Shown: in pieces, positions 55,522 to 64,000 of the stretch
Position numbering within the stretch: the stretch's first letter is position 1
Layout: each line of letters starts with the position of its first letter
Assembly (NCBI GenBank): GCA_022841325.1
Contig: JALHRS010000023.1
Location: 1-64,000 of the forward strand
Source of the DNA: Lysobacterales bacterium
GTDB lineage: Bacteria; Pseudomonadota; Gammaproteobacteria; Xanthomonadales; SZUA-5
Direction: 5' to 3'
Length of the DNA stretch: 64,000 bases
Translations under genes and position numbers: made by a program
The notes under the pieces: generated by a model
Seen by the model: only the letters and a program-made list of their open reading frames with translations
Database searches by the model: none
What the model was told of the DNA's origin: nothing

Positions 55522-56535
55522 ATGCTGATGAATGACACGCACGCGCGAACGCTCAGGGTCATGCCGCTGGCATTGGCGCTGTTGATGGTTCTTGGACTTG
55601 CCGCCTGCGGTGGCGATGAGCCCGCACCGACGGCCAATACAACGTCCCCGGCAGGCGCCGCGCCAAAACCGGCGCCGTCCAGCACCCAGCCCGAACCGGC
55701 TGCTGCTGCCACGATGCCGCAGACCGTGCCGGAACTGCTGGACGCGGCCCGCACTGCGATGCGCGAGCAGCGCCTGATCCAGCCGATCAACGACAACGCC
55801 ATCGAGTACTACCTCAAGGTGCTGGACGCCGAGCCGGACAACCGTCAGGCGCAGCTGGCCATTCTGGAATTGATGCCGCTGGCACAGGGCGTCGCCGAGC
55901 AGATGATCGACACCAATCGACTGGAAGAGGCGCAGCAGGCGGTCGGACTACTCAAGCGCGCGCAGCCGACCTCGGTCGTGGTCACCAATCTTGAACAGCG
56001 GATCGTGACTCAGCGTCGAGCCGAGGAACAACGGCGCACGGCGGAGGAAGAAGCGGCACGGCTGGCAGAGCGCCAGGCCCGCGAACAGGCTGCGGCACAG
56101 GCGCGGGCAGCAGCAGAACCACCGCCACCGCCGGCCCCGAGCAGACCGGCCCAGACACCTCCCAGCACACCGGCAACCACCGCGCCGGCGCCGGCACAGA
56201 CGCCGCCCACGCAGGTGGCTTCGGCGGCGCCACCCAAACCGGTTGCTGCATCGACAGCTCCGCAGAACAAGGATTTCCAGTTGGTCAAGCGGGTCAATCC
56301 CAGCTATCCGGCGCAGGCTTTGCGCAGTCGTACCGAAGGTTGGGTGGAACTCTCGTTCACGATCACCACCACCGGAGATGTCCAGGATGTCGAAGTGGTC
56401 AATTCGAATCCGCGCCGGGTATTCGATCGCGATGCCGCCCGCGCCCTGAGCCAATGGAAGTTCACGCCGCGCATCGAAGGCGGCAAGGCAGTTGAAGCCA
56501 AGGCCAGGCAGCGGCTGGAATTCACGCTGAACTGA
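55522..56535 (+). CDS. TonB C-terminal domain lipoprotein
   Basis: 337 residues. A lipobox-like LGLAACGG ends the signal peptide, so the protein is probably a lipoprotein and not an inner-membrane-anchored TonB. A TPR-like helical region (residues about 65-170) is followed by a coiled coil rich in Glu/Arg/Ala, a Pro/Ala/Thr linker (about 195-250), and a C-terminal TonB domain (VKRVNPSYPAQALRSRTEGWV, FTITTTGDVQDVEVV, FDRDAARALSQWKFTPR). Its partner is unknown; no ExbBD genes are nearby. Confidence 0.85.
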   Translation: MLMNDTHARTLRVMPLALALLMVLGLAACGGDEPAPTANTTSPAGAAPKPAPSSTQPEPAAAATMPQTVPELLDAARTAMREQRLIQPINDNAIEYYLKVLDAEPDNRQAQLAILELMPLAQGVAEQMIDTNRLEEAQQAVGLLKRAQPTSVVVTNLEQRIVTQRRAEEQRRTAEEEAARLAERQAREQAAAQARAAAEPPPPPAPSRPAQTPPSTPATTAPAPAQTPPTQVASAAPPKPVAASTAPQNKDFQLVKRVNPSYPAQALRSRTEGWVELSFTITTTGDVQDVEVVNSNPRRVFDRDAARALSQWKFTPRIEGGKAVEAKARQRLEFTLN

Positions 56536-56552
56536 GCGCGCGGGCTTTCGGT

Positions 56553-56677
56553 CCCGGGTGCGCCTTCGGCCTACCCGGGCTACAAACCTGCTTCCGTAGC
56601 CCAGGTAAGCGCAGCGCACCTGGGACTGGTCGTGCGGCGTGCCCCCGGGTGCGCCTTCGGCTTACCCGGGCTACTGC
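56553..56677. repeat. Three copies of a CCCGGGT-G-CGCC hairpin repeat
   Basis: CCCGGGTGCGCCTTCGGCCT-ACCCGGGCTAC at 56553-56584, an inverted, diverged copy at about 56597-56626 (GTAGCCCAGGTAAGCGCAGC...) and a third at 56643-56675. They fill the gap between the TonB gene and the convergent hydrolase gene. It is a common dispersed hairpin in proteobacterial genomes. Confidence 0.8.
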
Positions 56678-56694
56678 CACTGCCGCCGCAACCA

Positions 56695-57924
56695 TCAGGC
56701 GCGCGGCTTGCGCGCCTTGCGATCAGCGGTCATCTGCAACTTGTCGGTGTCCAGCCAGTCGGGGCCGTCAAGTTGCAGTTGCCGGTCGAGAATGCGCGGG
56801 AACAAACCGGCCGGAACGCCACTGTTGGAATTCCACAGGATGGCCACACCAAATCCCTGCTCCGGGATCACACCGACCAGCGCGCGATAGCCCTGGACGG
56901 CGCCCGCGTGAAACACCAGCTGATGGCCCGAGTAATCGAATACCCGCCAGCCCAGCGCATAACTGGCGGCGCGCACGCGCTCGCGGCGCCAGCGCGGACC
57001 CAGCATCTCGCCCGGCGTGTCCACCCGCGGACTCTGTACCAGCTTGAGCACGCCCGGCGGCAGCACCTCGGGGCGCTCGCCCAGCTGGGCATGCAACCAG
57101 ATGGCCAGATCGCTGATGCTGGCATTGACGCCCGCAGCCGCCGGCAACTGATAGTACGTAGGTTTGGGTGTCACCGAAGTCCAGCCGCCGCGGGCGTAGA
57201 CGTGCGGCCGGGCCCAGTTGGATTGCGCCATCAGCGCATCGCGGCCAACCGAGGTGTCGCGCATGTCCAGCGGCACCAGCAGGCGCCGGCTCAACTCCAC
57301 CGGGAAGAAGCTGCCGACCGCACCGAAAGCAGCATCCGCAGCCACATTGAAGAGCACGTTCTGATAGGCATAGCAGCCACCGACGGCGCAGGCCGGGCGC
57401 ACGCTCGGCAGTGACTGGATCAGATCGATCAGAGGCGCATTGGCCTCCAGTTTCATGTCGAAGGTGTGATGCGGAAGGCCGGTCTGGTGACTGAGCAGGC
57501 GCTCCAGCGTCAAGGCGCTGGGCGCACTGGGATCTGCCAGTTCCAGCCCGGGCACCAGATCGACCACGCTCTGACCGATCTGCAGGAATCCGGCGTCATC
57601 GAGCAGGCCGCAGAGGGTCGCCGCAAAGCCCTTGGATACCGAGGCCAGCCTGAACACGGTGTGCTTGTCGACCACCTGACCAGATCCGGTATAGGTTTCA
57701 CCTGCGGTGTACAGCAGGTCGGGCTGTCGCGGACGGACGATCGCCACCGCCAGCGCCGGGGTGGCGCCACTGGCACTGACCACGTCCACCCAGGCCCGCA
57801 CTTCGGCCTGCAGGGTGTCTGCGGGTGCCGGACGCAGGGCCGCATCCGCGCTGGCGGCGGTGACGTGATCGGCCGCCAGCAATCCGGCTGCCAGACCCAG
57901 TGCAACAAACGCCACCCGAAGCAT
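56695..57924 (-). CDS. Serine hydrolase of the beta-lactamase/AmpC-like (class C) fold
   Basis: 409 residues with a signal peptide (VAFVALGLAAGLLAADHVTA). The penicillin-binding-fold triad is visible: SxxK in ASVSKGF (nucleophile Ser), YxN in YAYQN and a HxG-type FHAGAVQG in place of KTG. This pattern suits esterases and D-amino-peptidases of the family as much as beta-lactamases, so resistance should not be inferred. It stands alone, divergent from lemA. Confidence 0.87.
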   Translation of the reverse strand: MLRVAFVALGLAAGLLAADHVTAASADAALRPAPADTLQAEVRAWVDVVSASGATPALAVAIVRPRQPDLLYTAGETYTGSGQVVDKHTVFRLASVSKGFAATLCGLLDDAGFLQIGQSVVDLVPGLELADPSAPSALTLERLLSHQTGLPHHTFDMKLEANAPLIDLIQSLPSVRPACAVGGCYAYQNVLFNVAADAAFGAVGSFFPVELSRRLLVPLDMRDTSVGRDALMAQSNWARPHVYARGGWTSVTPKPTYYQLPAAAGVNASISDLAIWLHAQLGERPEVLPPGVLKLVQSPRVDTPGEMLGPRWRRERVRAASYALGWRVFDYSGHQLVFHAGAVQGYRALVGVIPEQGFGVAILWNSNSGVPAGLFPRILDRQLQLDGPDWLDTDKLQMTADRKARKPRA

Positions 57925-57998
57925 CGCGACCCCCGTGTTATTCTCGAACCAACACCTTGAATCGTAGCGCGTTTCCCCCCGTCTGAGTGGAGGTTTCC

Positions 57999-58589
57999 AT
58001 GCTTTCGACCATGATCGTCCTGGTTTTGCTGGTCGGCGTCGCATTGTTTCTGGTCGGGATCTACAACGGTCTGGTCACTGCCCGAAACGGCTACAAGAAC
58101 GCCTTCAGCCAGATCGACGTGCAACTGACCCGTCGTCATGATCTGATTCCGAACCTGGTGGAAATCGCCAAGGGCTACATCAAGCACGAACGCGAGACGC
58201 TGGAGGCGGTCATCCAGGCGCGCAATTCCGCCGTCAGCGGCCTGCGGGCTGCCAGCGCCAATCCCGGTGATGCCGCTGCCGTGCAACAGCTGGCGAGTTC
58301 GGAAAACCAGCTGACCGGCGCATTGGGACGCTTGTTCGCCCTGTCCGAGGCTTATCCGGACCTGAAGGCCAACACCACCATGATGCAGCTGTCCGAGGAG
58401 CTGACCAGCACCGAGAACAAGGTGGCATTCGCCCGCCAGGCTTACAACGACGGCGTCCTCGGCTACAACAACAAGCGCGAAGTGTTTCCCAACAATCTGG
58501 TCGCCGGAATGTTCGGTTTCGGGCCGGCCAGCTTCCTGGAACTGGATGATCCGGCCAAGCGCGAAGTGCCCAAGGTGAGCTTCACCTGA
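57999..58589 (+). CDS. LemA family protein
   Basis: 196 residues with one N-terminal membrane anchor (IVLVLLVGVALFLVGIYNGL) followed by the LemA helical bundle: RNGYKNAFSQIDVQLTRRHD, LIPNLVEIAKGY and YNNKREVFPNNLVAGMFGF. The ATG at 57999 has GGAGG eight bases upstream. Function is not defined. The M48 protease gene follows after seven bases; lemA-M48 pairs are widespread. Confidence 0.92.
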   Translation: MLSTMIVLVLLVGVALFLVGIYNGLVTARNGYKNAFSQIDVQLTRRHDLIPNLVEIAKGYIKHERETLEAVIQARNSAVSGLRAASANPGDAAAVQQLASSENQLTGALGRLFALSEAYPDLKANTTMMQLSEELTSTENKVAFARQAYNDGVLGYNNKREVFPNNLVAGMFGFGPASFLELDDPAKREVPKVSFT

Positions 58590-58596
58590 GTCAACG

Positions 58597-60537
58597 ATGA
58601 ATTTTTTCGCGCACCAGGCAGCTGCCCGCGCGAAGAGCCGGCGCATGGTGTGGTTGTTCGTGCTGGCCGTGCTGGCGATCGTGGCGGCGATCAATGTGGT
58701 CGTGCTGCTGGTGTTTGGTTTCACACTGGATCCGAACAAGCCGGCACAGCAGGACGCAATGATACCGGCGCTGGTCGCCAGCACCGTGATCACGCTCGGT
58801 GTCATCGGCCTCGGCAGCCTGTTCAAGACCCTCAGCCTGCGCTCGGGCGGCGGCGGCGTGGCGCGGGCCATGGGTGGCACGCTGGTGCCGGAGAATCCGC
58901 ACGATTTTCACCTGAAGCGTTTGCGCAACGTGGTCGAAGAGATGTCCATCGCTTCCGGCTTGCCGGTGCCGGAGATCTATGTGCTGGACCGGGAATCGGG
59001 CATCAACGCCTTCGCGGCTGGATTCTCGCCCACCGATGCCGCGGTCGCCGTGACTCGCGGCGCGCTCGACCGGCTCAGCCGCGACGAACTGCAGGGCGTC
59101 ATTGCCCACGAGTTCAGCCATATCCTCAATGGCGACATGCGCCTCAACATCCGGCTGATGGGCCTGATCTTCGGACTGCTGGTGCTCAGCCTGACCGGCC
59201 AGAAGGTGCTGCAGCACATGCGCGTGGGCAGCTCCAAGCGCGATGGCAACGCCATCCTGCTGATCGCGCTGGCGGTCATGGTCTTCGGTTACCTCGGGGT
59301 CTTTCTCGGGCGGCTGATCAAGGCCTACATCTCGCGACAGCGCGAGTACCTGGCCGACGCTTCGGCGGTACAGTTCACCCGGCTGTCGCACGGTCTGTCG
59401 GGTGCGCTGATGAAGATCGCGGCCTTCCACGCCGGTTCCAGACTGACCGAGCACAACGGCGAAGAGGTGGCACACATGCTCTTCGGCGATGGCGTCGGCT
59501 ACAGCCGCCTGACCGCCACGCATCCACCCCTGATCGATCGCATCCAGCGTATCGACCCACGCTTTGACCCGATGCTGCTGGCCCGACTGGAGGCCGGCGA
59601 GCGCGCCTTCGAGGGCATCGACGAAGACATCGATCCGCCCGCTGCCAGCGCGTTGCTGGCGGGATTCAGCGCTGCCCCGCTGCAACCTGCACCGGCAGTA
59701 CCGGTTCTGCGCGAGCGCATGCAGGCTCCGCAACCCGCCAAGGTGCTGAACGATATCGCCAACCCCGGCGTCGATCACGTCGACTACGCGGTGGCCATGC
59801 GGCTATCCCTGCCGCCACTGCTGACCACCGCGGCCCACATGCGCGAGCGCGCCATCGACGTGGTGCTGTCGCTGCTGCTGGCCCGCGAAGTCCACCCCGA
59901 AGGCAGTCTGGCCGAAATCTCCAAACGCCTGGGTCCGGTACGGGCCAAGGGCACCGAGGAACTGCTGGAAGCGGCTCGCGCTCTGCATGCGGCGCAACGA
60001 ATCCCGTTGGCACAACTGGCGATGCCGGCACTGAAACGCCGCCCCGGCTCCGAACTGCGACTGCTGATGGACACCCTCGACACGCTGATCCACAGCGATG
60101 GCCAGGTGGATGTCTTCGAATACGTGCTGGCCAAGCTGCTGCGCCAGCAGATGAGCGAATCGCTGGAGCCCAATCAGGGGCGCGGCGGCAAGCGCAAGCT
60201 GCCGGAACTGCGCTCGCAGGCGCTGTCGCTGCTGGCGGTGCTGGCGCTGCACGGTCATCAGCAAGTCGACAACGCGCGCCGGGCCTATGTGGCCGGTGCC
60301 GAGATCCTGTTTCCGGGCGCGGCCGAGAGCTACGGCGCCCCCGGCAACTGGATAGAACTGCTGGATCAGGCGCTGCCGGCACTCGATGACCTGGTGCCGG
60401 CCGGCAAGGAGACCCTGGTGCTGGCGCTGGCCACCACCGTCGGTCACGACGGCCAGATCGCGACCGCCGAAGCCGAGTTGCTACGCCTGGTCTGCACCCT
60501 GCTGCACTGCCCGCTGCCGCCGCTGCTGGGGGAGTGA
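58597..60537 (+). CDS. M48 family membrane metalloprotease with C-terminal TerB-like region
   Basis: 646 residues. Two N-terminal transmembrane segments precede the HtpX-like zinc protease domain with HEFSHILNGDMRLN (HExxH) and the third ligand in REYLADASAVQFTR; two more spans lie between these motifs. The C-terminal 280 residues extend well beyond E. coli HtpX (293 residues) and contain two acidic TerB-like motifs (IHSDGQVDVFEYVL, VGHDGQIATAEAELL). It is coupled to lemA. A membrane quality-control role is likely but inferred. Confidence 0.88.
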   Translation: MNFFAHQAAARAKSRRMVWLFVLAVLAIVAAINVVVLLVFGFTLDPNKPAQQDAMIPALVASTVITLGVIGLGSLFKTLSLRSGGGGVARAMGGTLVPENPHDFHLKRLRNVVEEMSIASGLPVPEIYVLDRESGINAFAAGFSPTDAAVAVTRGALDRLSRDELQGVIAHEFSHILNGDMRLNIRLMGLIFGLLVLSLTGQKVLQHMRVGSSKRDGNAILLIALAVMVFGYLGVFLGRLIKAYISRQREYLADASAVQFTRLSHGLSGALMKIAAFHAGSRLTEHNGEEVAHMLFGDGVGYSRLTATHPPLIDRIQRIDPRFDPMLLARLEAGERAFEGIDEDIDPPAASALLAGFSAAPLQPAPAVPVLRERMQAPQPAKVLNDIANPGVDHVDYAVAMRLSLPPLLTTAAHMRERAIDVVLSLLLAREVHPEGSLAEISKRLGPVRAKGTEELLEAARALHAAQRIPLAQLAMPALKRRPGSELRLLMDTLDTLIHSDGQVDVFEYVLAKLLRQQMSESLEPNQGRGGKRKLPELRSQALSLLAVLALHGHQQVDNARRAYVAGAEILFPGAAESYGAPGNWIELLDQALPALDDLVPAGKETLVLALATTVGHDGQIATAEAELLRLVCTLLHCPLPPLLGE

Positions 60538-60565
60538 GGGGCACGGGACTCGGGACTCGGGACTC
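60538..60565 (+). repeat. Heptamer array: GGGGCAC then (GGGACTC)3
   Basis: Begins on the base after the protease stop codon. One GGGGCAC unit is joined in register to three GGGACTC units, then GGGAGAAGGCTGG. Left edge of the 60538-60897 gap (360 bases), which also holds a CGTCATTGCG element and repeat S; no right-edge array. Confidence 0.95.
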
Positions 60566-60623
60566 GGGAGAAGGCTGGATCACTCCTGCCTCAGACTTGA
60601 GGAAACGGCAGGTCCCGAGCACG

Positions 60624-60720
60624 CGTCATTGCGACCCCGGACTTGATCCGGGGGAAGCAATCCAGACGCAGATCCGCACCAGCGCTGGATTGCTTCGTCG
60701 CTACGCTCCTCGCAATGAGG
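60624..60720. repeat. 97-bp palindromic element with CGTCATTGCG ends, copy 5
   Basis: Same as the copy at 27624, with the right end TCGCAATGAGG and the tail CATCAACAACTTGCGATATGG. A further CGTCATTGCGA-like start follows in the tail. Confidence 0.92.
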
Positions 60721-60808
60721 CATCAACAACTTGCGATATGGGGTCATTGCGAGCCGCGTGTGTCAGCCGGACACTGCTCACGTTCGATGAACCGCGTTGG
60801 GCTGACGT

Positions 60809-60874
60809 TGGCCGGGTCCTTCGCGTCCCCAGGCTTTGATCGAGCCCCAATCCGCACACGCGAGGCGCCCGGCG
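60809..60874. repeat. Dispersed repeat S, copy 2
   Basis: TGGCCGGGTCCTTCGCGTCC ... ACGCGAGGCGCCCGGCGC, about 90 bases after the CGTCATTGCG element, as at 27801. Confidence 0.85.
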
Positions 60875-60897
60875 CCTTGCTGTCCTCGGGGCAAGGT

Positions 60898-62478
60898 TCA
60901 GGTGCCAGAGGCCGCCAGGATCAGATCGCTGGCCTTCTCGGCAATCATCACCGTGGGCGCATTGGTGTTGCCGCTGATCAGCCGCGGCATGATCGAGGCA
61001 TCCACCACGCGCAAACCGCTGCAGCCGCGGACCTTCAGTTCCGGATCCACCACCGAGCGCTGGTCGGCACCCATGCGGCAGGTGCTGACCGGATGGTAGA
61101 TGGTCTCGGCCTTGCGGCGGATGTAGGCCATCAGATCGGCCTCACTGGTGGCGCTGGCGCCGGGCAGGATTTCGTCCCCGGCGTAGGGTGCCAGCGGCGA
61201 TTGGGCGAAGATCTCGCGGGTCATGCGCAAGCCCTCCAGCAGCACCGGCAGATCGGCCGGATCGCTCAGATAGTTGGCATGGATGCGGACGGGCGCGAAA
61301 GGATCGGCGCTGGCCAGTTCCAGATGGCCACGGCTCTCCGGGCGTAGCTGGCAGGCGTGCATGGTGAAGCCGTCGCCCGGCAGGCGATTGCGGCCGTGAT
61401 CGTCGAGCATCGCCGGCACGAAGTGGAACTGCACATCGGGACGGCCATCCGCAGCGTATTTGCTGGCGGCAAAGCCGCCGGTCTCGGCCACGTTCGAGGT
61501 GCCAATGCCGGTGCGGGTGAAGAAATACTGCAGCCCGACCAGCAGATCACTGGCGCGGTCGTAGGTGATCCGCTGAGTGCACTTGCGCAACACGCAGATG
61601 TCGAGGTGATCGGTCAGGTTGCGTCCCACCTCCGGCGCATCCAGACGTACGCCGATGCCATGCTGGCGCAGCTGATCCGCCGGGCCTATGCCGGACAACA
61701 GCAGCAGCTGTGGAGAATTGACCGCACCGCCGCTGAGCAGCACCTCACGCCCGGCTTCAAACTTCTCCATACGGCCAGCCACCCTGGCTTCCACGCCAAC
61801 GGCACGCTCGCGGTCGAACAGGATCCGGGTCACCTGTGCGTGCGTGACCACGGTGAGATTGGGCCGGCGCCGCGCCTCGTTCAGAAAACCGGTGGCGGTG
61901 CTGCAGCGGGCACCGTTGCGCTGAGTGACCTGATACTGGCCAAAGCCGAGCTGTTCAGGACCATTGAAATCCGGGTTGCGCGGATATCCGGCGGCGGCCG
62001 CGGCCTCGAGAAAGGCCATGCTGAGCGGATTCACATGGCGCAGGTTGTCCACCGACAGATGGCCGCCGACACCATGCAGGGCATCGGCGCCGCGCTGATT
62101 GTCCTCGGAGCGGCGGAAATAGGGCAGCACTTCGGCCCAGCTCCAGCCGCGATTTCCGGCCGCCGCCCAGGCATCGTAATCCGCACGCTGGCCGCGGATG
62201 TAGCACATGGCGTTGATCGAACTGGAGCCGCCGAGCACGCGACCGCGTGGCCAGTACATGCGGCGATTGTCCAGCTGCGGCTCCGGCTCGGTCTGGTAAT
62301 TCCAGTTCAGGAATTTGTAGCCCACCAGTTTGGCCAGACCCGCCGGCATGTGGATGAAGGGGTGCCAGTCGCGACCACCGGCCTCCAGCAACAACACCCG
62401 ATGCCGGCCATCGGCGCTCAAGCGGTTTGCCAACACACAACCGGCAGAACCGGCCCCGACGATGATGTAGTCGTACAC
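60898..62478 (-). CDS. GMC-family flavoprotein oxidoreductase
   Basis: 526 residues of the glucose-methanol-choline oxidoreductase family, close to BetA-type choline or alcohol dehydrogenases. FAD loop IVGAGSAGCVLANRLS, GMC signature 1 YWPRGRVLGGSSSINAM, signature 2 SGGAVNSPQLLLLSGIGP and the C-terminal catalytic His in YHPVSTCRMG with SGNTNAPTVMIAEKA. The substrate is not determined by these motifs; no betB or betI is adjacent. Confidence 0.9.
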   Translation of the reverse strand: MYDYIIVGAGSAGCVLANRLSADGRHRVLLLEAGGRDWHPFIHMPAGLAKLVGYKFLNWNYQTEPEPQLDNRRMYWPRGRVLGGSSSINAMCYIRGQRADYDAWAAAGNRGWSWAEVLPYFRRSEDNQRGADALHGVGGHLSVDNLRHVNPLSMAFLEAAAAAGYPRNPDFNGPEQLGFGQYQVTQRNGARCSTATGFLNEARRRPNLTVVTHAQVTRILFDRERAVGVEARVAGRMEKFEAGREVLLSGGAVNSPQLLLLSGIGPADQLRQHGIGVRLDAPEVGRNLTDHLDICVLRKCTQRITYDRASDLLVGLQYFFTRTGIGTSNVAETGGFAASKYAADGRPDVQFHFVPAMLDDHGRNRLPGDGFTMHACQLRPESRGHLELASADPFAPVRIHANYLSDPADLPVLLEGLRMTREIFAQSPLAPYAGDEILPGASATSEADLMAYIRRKAETIYHPVSTCRMGADQRSVVDPELKVRGCSGLRVVDASIMPRLISGNTNAPTVMIAEKASDLILAASGT

Positions 62479-62617
62479 GCAAACTCCCGCCCACAGGGCG
62501 TTGCTTCAGGGGGCGCGCCGATCGCGATGCCAGCTTGTGAATCAATGATTTACATGCTGCACTGCAACATCCGGCTTCAGTCCGGAAGGCCCGCGGCGGG
62601 CATTGTTTGGACCTGCG

Positions 62618-63430
62618 CTAGAGCATTTGCTCGATCACCTCGACCCGATCGCCACATCTCACCTCGCCGCCGGAGCGTGCGATCAGGTTCTGACCGAAGC
62701 TGATGCCGCCGCCACCGCGGCGATAGTCCTTCAGCGTACGCAAGGGCTCACCGTCGCTTTCGGCAGCGCCCGAGTCCGGATCAATGGTGGTGAAAACGCA
62801 GCGTGTGCAGGGCTTGACCACATCAAAAAGCACGCTACCGATGCGAATCTGCTTCCAGCGATCCTCGGCGTGGGCGGGCACACCCTCGACCACCAGGTTC
62901 GGTCGGAAGCGACGCCAGCCCAGTTCCCGCCCCGCCCGGCTCGACAGTTCATCGGCGGCGGCCTGCGACAACAGCAGCAGCGGATAGCCATCCGCGAACG
63001 CTACCTGATCGCCGGGGAGCGAGTACTCAGCTTCAGGCGCGCGCTGCATCCGCTCATCGGCATACAACAGGCGCGCCGGCCGATCCAGGTAGCGGCTGAA
63101 CCACTCGGCGGCCTCGGACCCGGCATCGGCCGCGTTGACAGCGCTGCCCCAGACCTCGGAATCCACACGCAGGCCTCCATCCGGCCGGGGCACCTCCAGC
63201 GGCGGCATGCCCGGTGCCCTCAGCCTCAAGTCGTCCTCAGCGCCGACTTCCGCGTGCACCCGAACCAGCGACGGCGCTTGCCGCCCGGTGATGAATCGAC
63301 CGCCCTCGTCGACCAGCATCCAGCGGCGGTCGCCGCGCAGCCCGCGGGGCTCGACTGCAGCGCTTTGCAGGCTGACGCCGGCACAGGACTTGAGCGGATA
63401 GATGACAATCGCTGCCAGGCTGGGGGACAT
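62618..63430 (-). CDS. MOSC domain protein
   Basis: 270 residues: N-terminal MOSC beta-barrel (IVIYPLKSCAGVSLQSAAVE, GLRGDRRWMLVDEGGRFITGR) and C-terminal MOSC domain with the conserved Cys in KPCTRCVFTTIDPDSG and GISFGQNLI. This resembles YcbX/mARC-type molybdenum-cofactor proteins that reduce N-hydroxylated compounds; no fused ferredoxin domain is present, unlike E. coli YcbX. The ATG at 63430 is preferred. Confidence 0.88.
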   Translation of the reverse strand: MSPSLAAIVIYPLKSCAGVSLQSAAVEPRGLRGDRRWMLVDEGGRFITGRQAPSLVRVHAEVGAEDDLRLRAPGMPPLEVPRPDGGLRVDSEVWGSAVNAADAGSEAAEWFSRYLDRPARLLYADERMQRAPEAEYSLPGDQVAFADGYPLLLLSQAAADELSSRAGRELGWRRFRPNLVVEGVPAHAEDRWKQIRIGSVLFDVVKPCTRCVFTTIDPDSGAAESDGEPLRTLKDYRRGGGGISFGQNLIARSGGEVRCGDRVEVIEQML

Positions 63431-63521
63431 TGCTGAGCACCTGCTGAGTCTGGGTATCGCTGGCAAAGCTACACGCTATGCTGGCTGCTGGCTTAGTCCC
63501 AACTCCCGGGAACGCAACGTC

Positions 63522-64000
63522 ATGAATCCGATTCCGACTGCGCCGGTCGTGAGCGCGGAACTGATCCTGGCCTACGCGAACGCCTGCTACGAAATCGAGC
63601 ACGAGGGTCGCTGGATCAGCGCCGAGCAATTCGCCCTGAAGCCACTCCCTGGCCAGCCCTGGAGCCTGATCAGCGCCTGCAACCCGCGATCGCAACCGTT
63701 GCCGGACGCGCTGAACGAGGCCCGGCAGCAGCAGCTGCGCGAACGGATCGAGGCTGCGGGCGTCGTCTGGCGGCCGGCGCGCGGTCGCGCCGCCGATTTC
63801 AGCTGGCTGGAACCCGGTTTTCTGGTCGCCGCCGAGTTGCCCCTGGTCGACCGCTGGGCCCGCGCCTTCGAACAGCACGCGATCTGGCTGCCGGCAACCG
63901 CCACCGCACCGGCGATCATGCGCATCTACGCGGCCGATCCAGGCCCTGAACATCGCTTGCAATTGCCCCATGTGCGCTTCGAATGGGTAGGATTCGGGCC
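63522..64000 (+). CDS. DUF3293 domain protein (3' end outside window)
   Basis: About 159 residues are visible from the ATG at 63522. The pattern (LILAYANACYEIEHEG, WSLISACNPRSQPLPDALNEARQQQL in parts, then FAFEQHAIW-type) fits DUF3293, a small soluble family of unknown function. It is divergent from the MOSC gene. Confidence 0.7.
   Translation, partial: MNPIPTAPVVSAELILAYANACYEIEHEGRWISAEQFALKPLPGQPWSLISACNPRSQPLPDALNEARQQQLRERIEAAGVVWRPARGRAADFSWLEPGFLVAAELPLVDRWARAFEQHAIWLPATATAPAIMRIYAADPGPEHRLQLPHVRFEWVGFG

Noticed and set aside
56695-57924. Beta-lactamase resistance gene
   Set aside because: It has SxxK and YxN but HxG instead of KTG, common in non-resistance serine hydrolases of this fold.

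Overview
The window is GC-rich, gene-dense chromosomal DNA from a gammaproteobacterium, most likely order Lysobacterales (Xanthomonadales). The evidence is the miaA-hfq-hflX order, a lolB-ispE-tRNA-prs-rplY-pth-ychF block divergent from hemA-prfA, an adenylate kinase without a long LID insert, a membrane H+-pyrophosphatase plus PPi-dependent phosphofructokinase, an S46 dipeptidyl-peptidase, and REP-like repeats headed GTGGGAGCGG. Assignment below the order is not possible from the sequence alone. No rRNA, phage, plasmid or CRISPR locus is visible.

Layout. 1-6.1 kb: hflX (partial), hfq, miaA, an MFS permease and an S46 peptidase, all on the minus strand. 6.6-13 kb: a small unknown gene, a decapitated yhhQ-type remnant, a Ycf46-like AAA ATPase, an MltD-like lytic transglycosylase, hemB and a DUF2007 gene. 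13.5-22 kb: hppA, a DUF1330-like gene, a membrane protein, pfp, adk, tusA, mpl and a LON-domain gene. 22.5-30 kb: an HSDL2-like SDR, hemL, purC, amgK, crcB and rarA. 30-39.8 kb: a hybrid sensor kinase overlapping rarA, miaB, phoH (ybeZ)-ybeY-response regulator, a DUF3025 gene and rimO. 40-47.5 kb: an MFS pump divergent from soxR with a SoxR box between them, tsaB-creD, a DoxX gene, ychF and pth. 47.6-55.3 kb: rplY, prs, tRNA-Gln(TTG), ispE, lolB and a TPR gene, divergent from hemA-prfA. 55.5-64 kb: a TonB-domain lipoprotein, a serine hydrolase, lemA, an M48 protease, a GMC oxidoreductase, a MOSC protein and a DUF3293 gene (partial).

Functional threads. hemA, hemL and hemB give the C5 route from glutamyl-tRNA to porphobilinogen. 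miaA, miaB, tsaB and tusA act in tRNA modification, with rimO the ribosomal counterpart of miaB. mpl, amgK and the lytic transglycosylase belong to cell-wall turnover. hppA and pfp both use PPi as energy currency.

The most unusual content is between the genes. Nearly every sizeable intergenic gap is a repeat island whose edges are tandem arrays of 7-bp units (GGGACTC, GGGGCAC, GGGACCC, GGTTGTC, GGAAAAR, TAAAACG) lying a few bases from the flanking genes. All 22 heptamer arrays, and related ~9-bp arrays, have the same polarity: the purine-rich strand reads from the gene edge into the island. In six islands the two edges carry the same unit family as inverted copies. Two arrays have entered genes (hemL 5' end, miaB 3' end) and one sits where a yhhQ-type gene lost its N-terminal half. 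Inside the islands are a GTCCAGAC palindrome, REPs, a ~97-bp element with CGTCATTGCG ends and other dispersed repeats. A separate 237-bp MITE-like element exactly fills the gap before mpl and supplies its ribosome-binding site.
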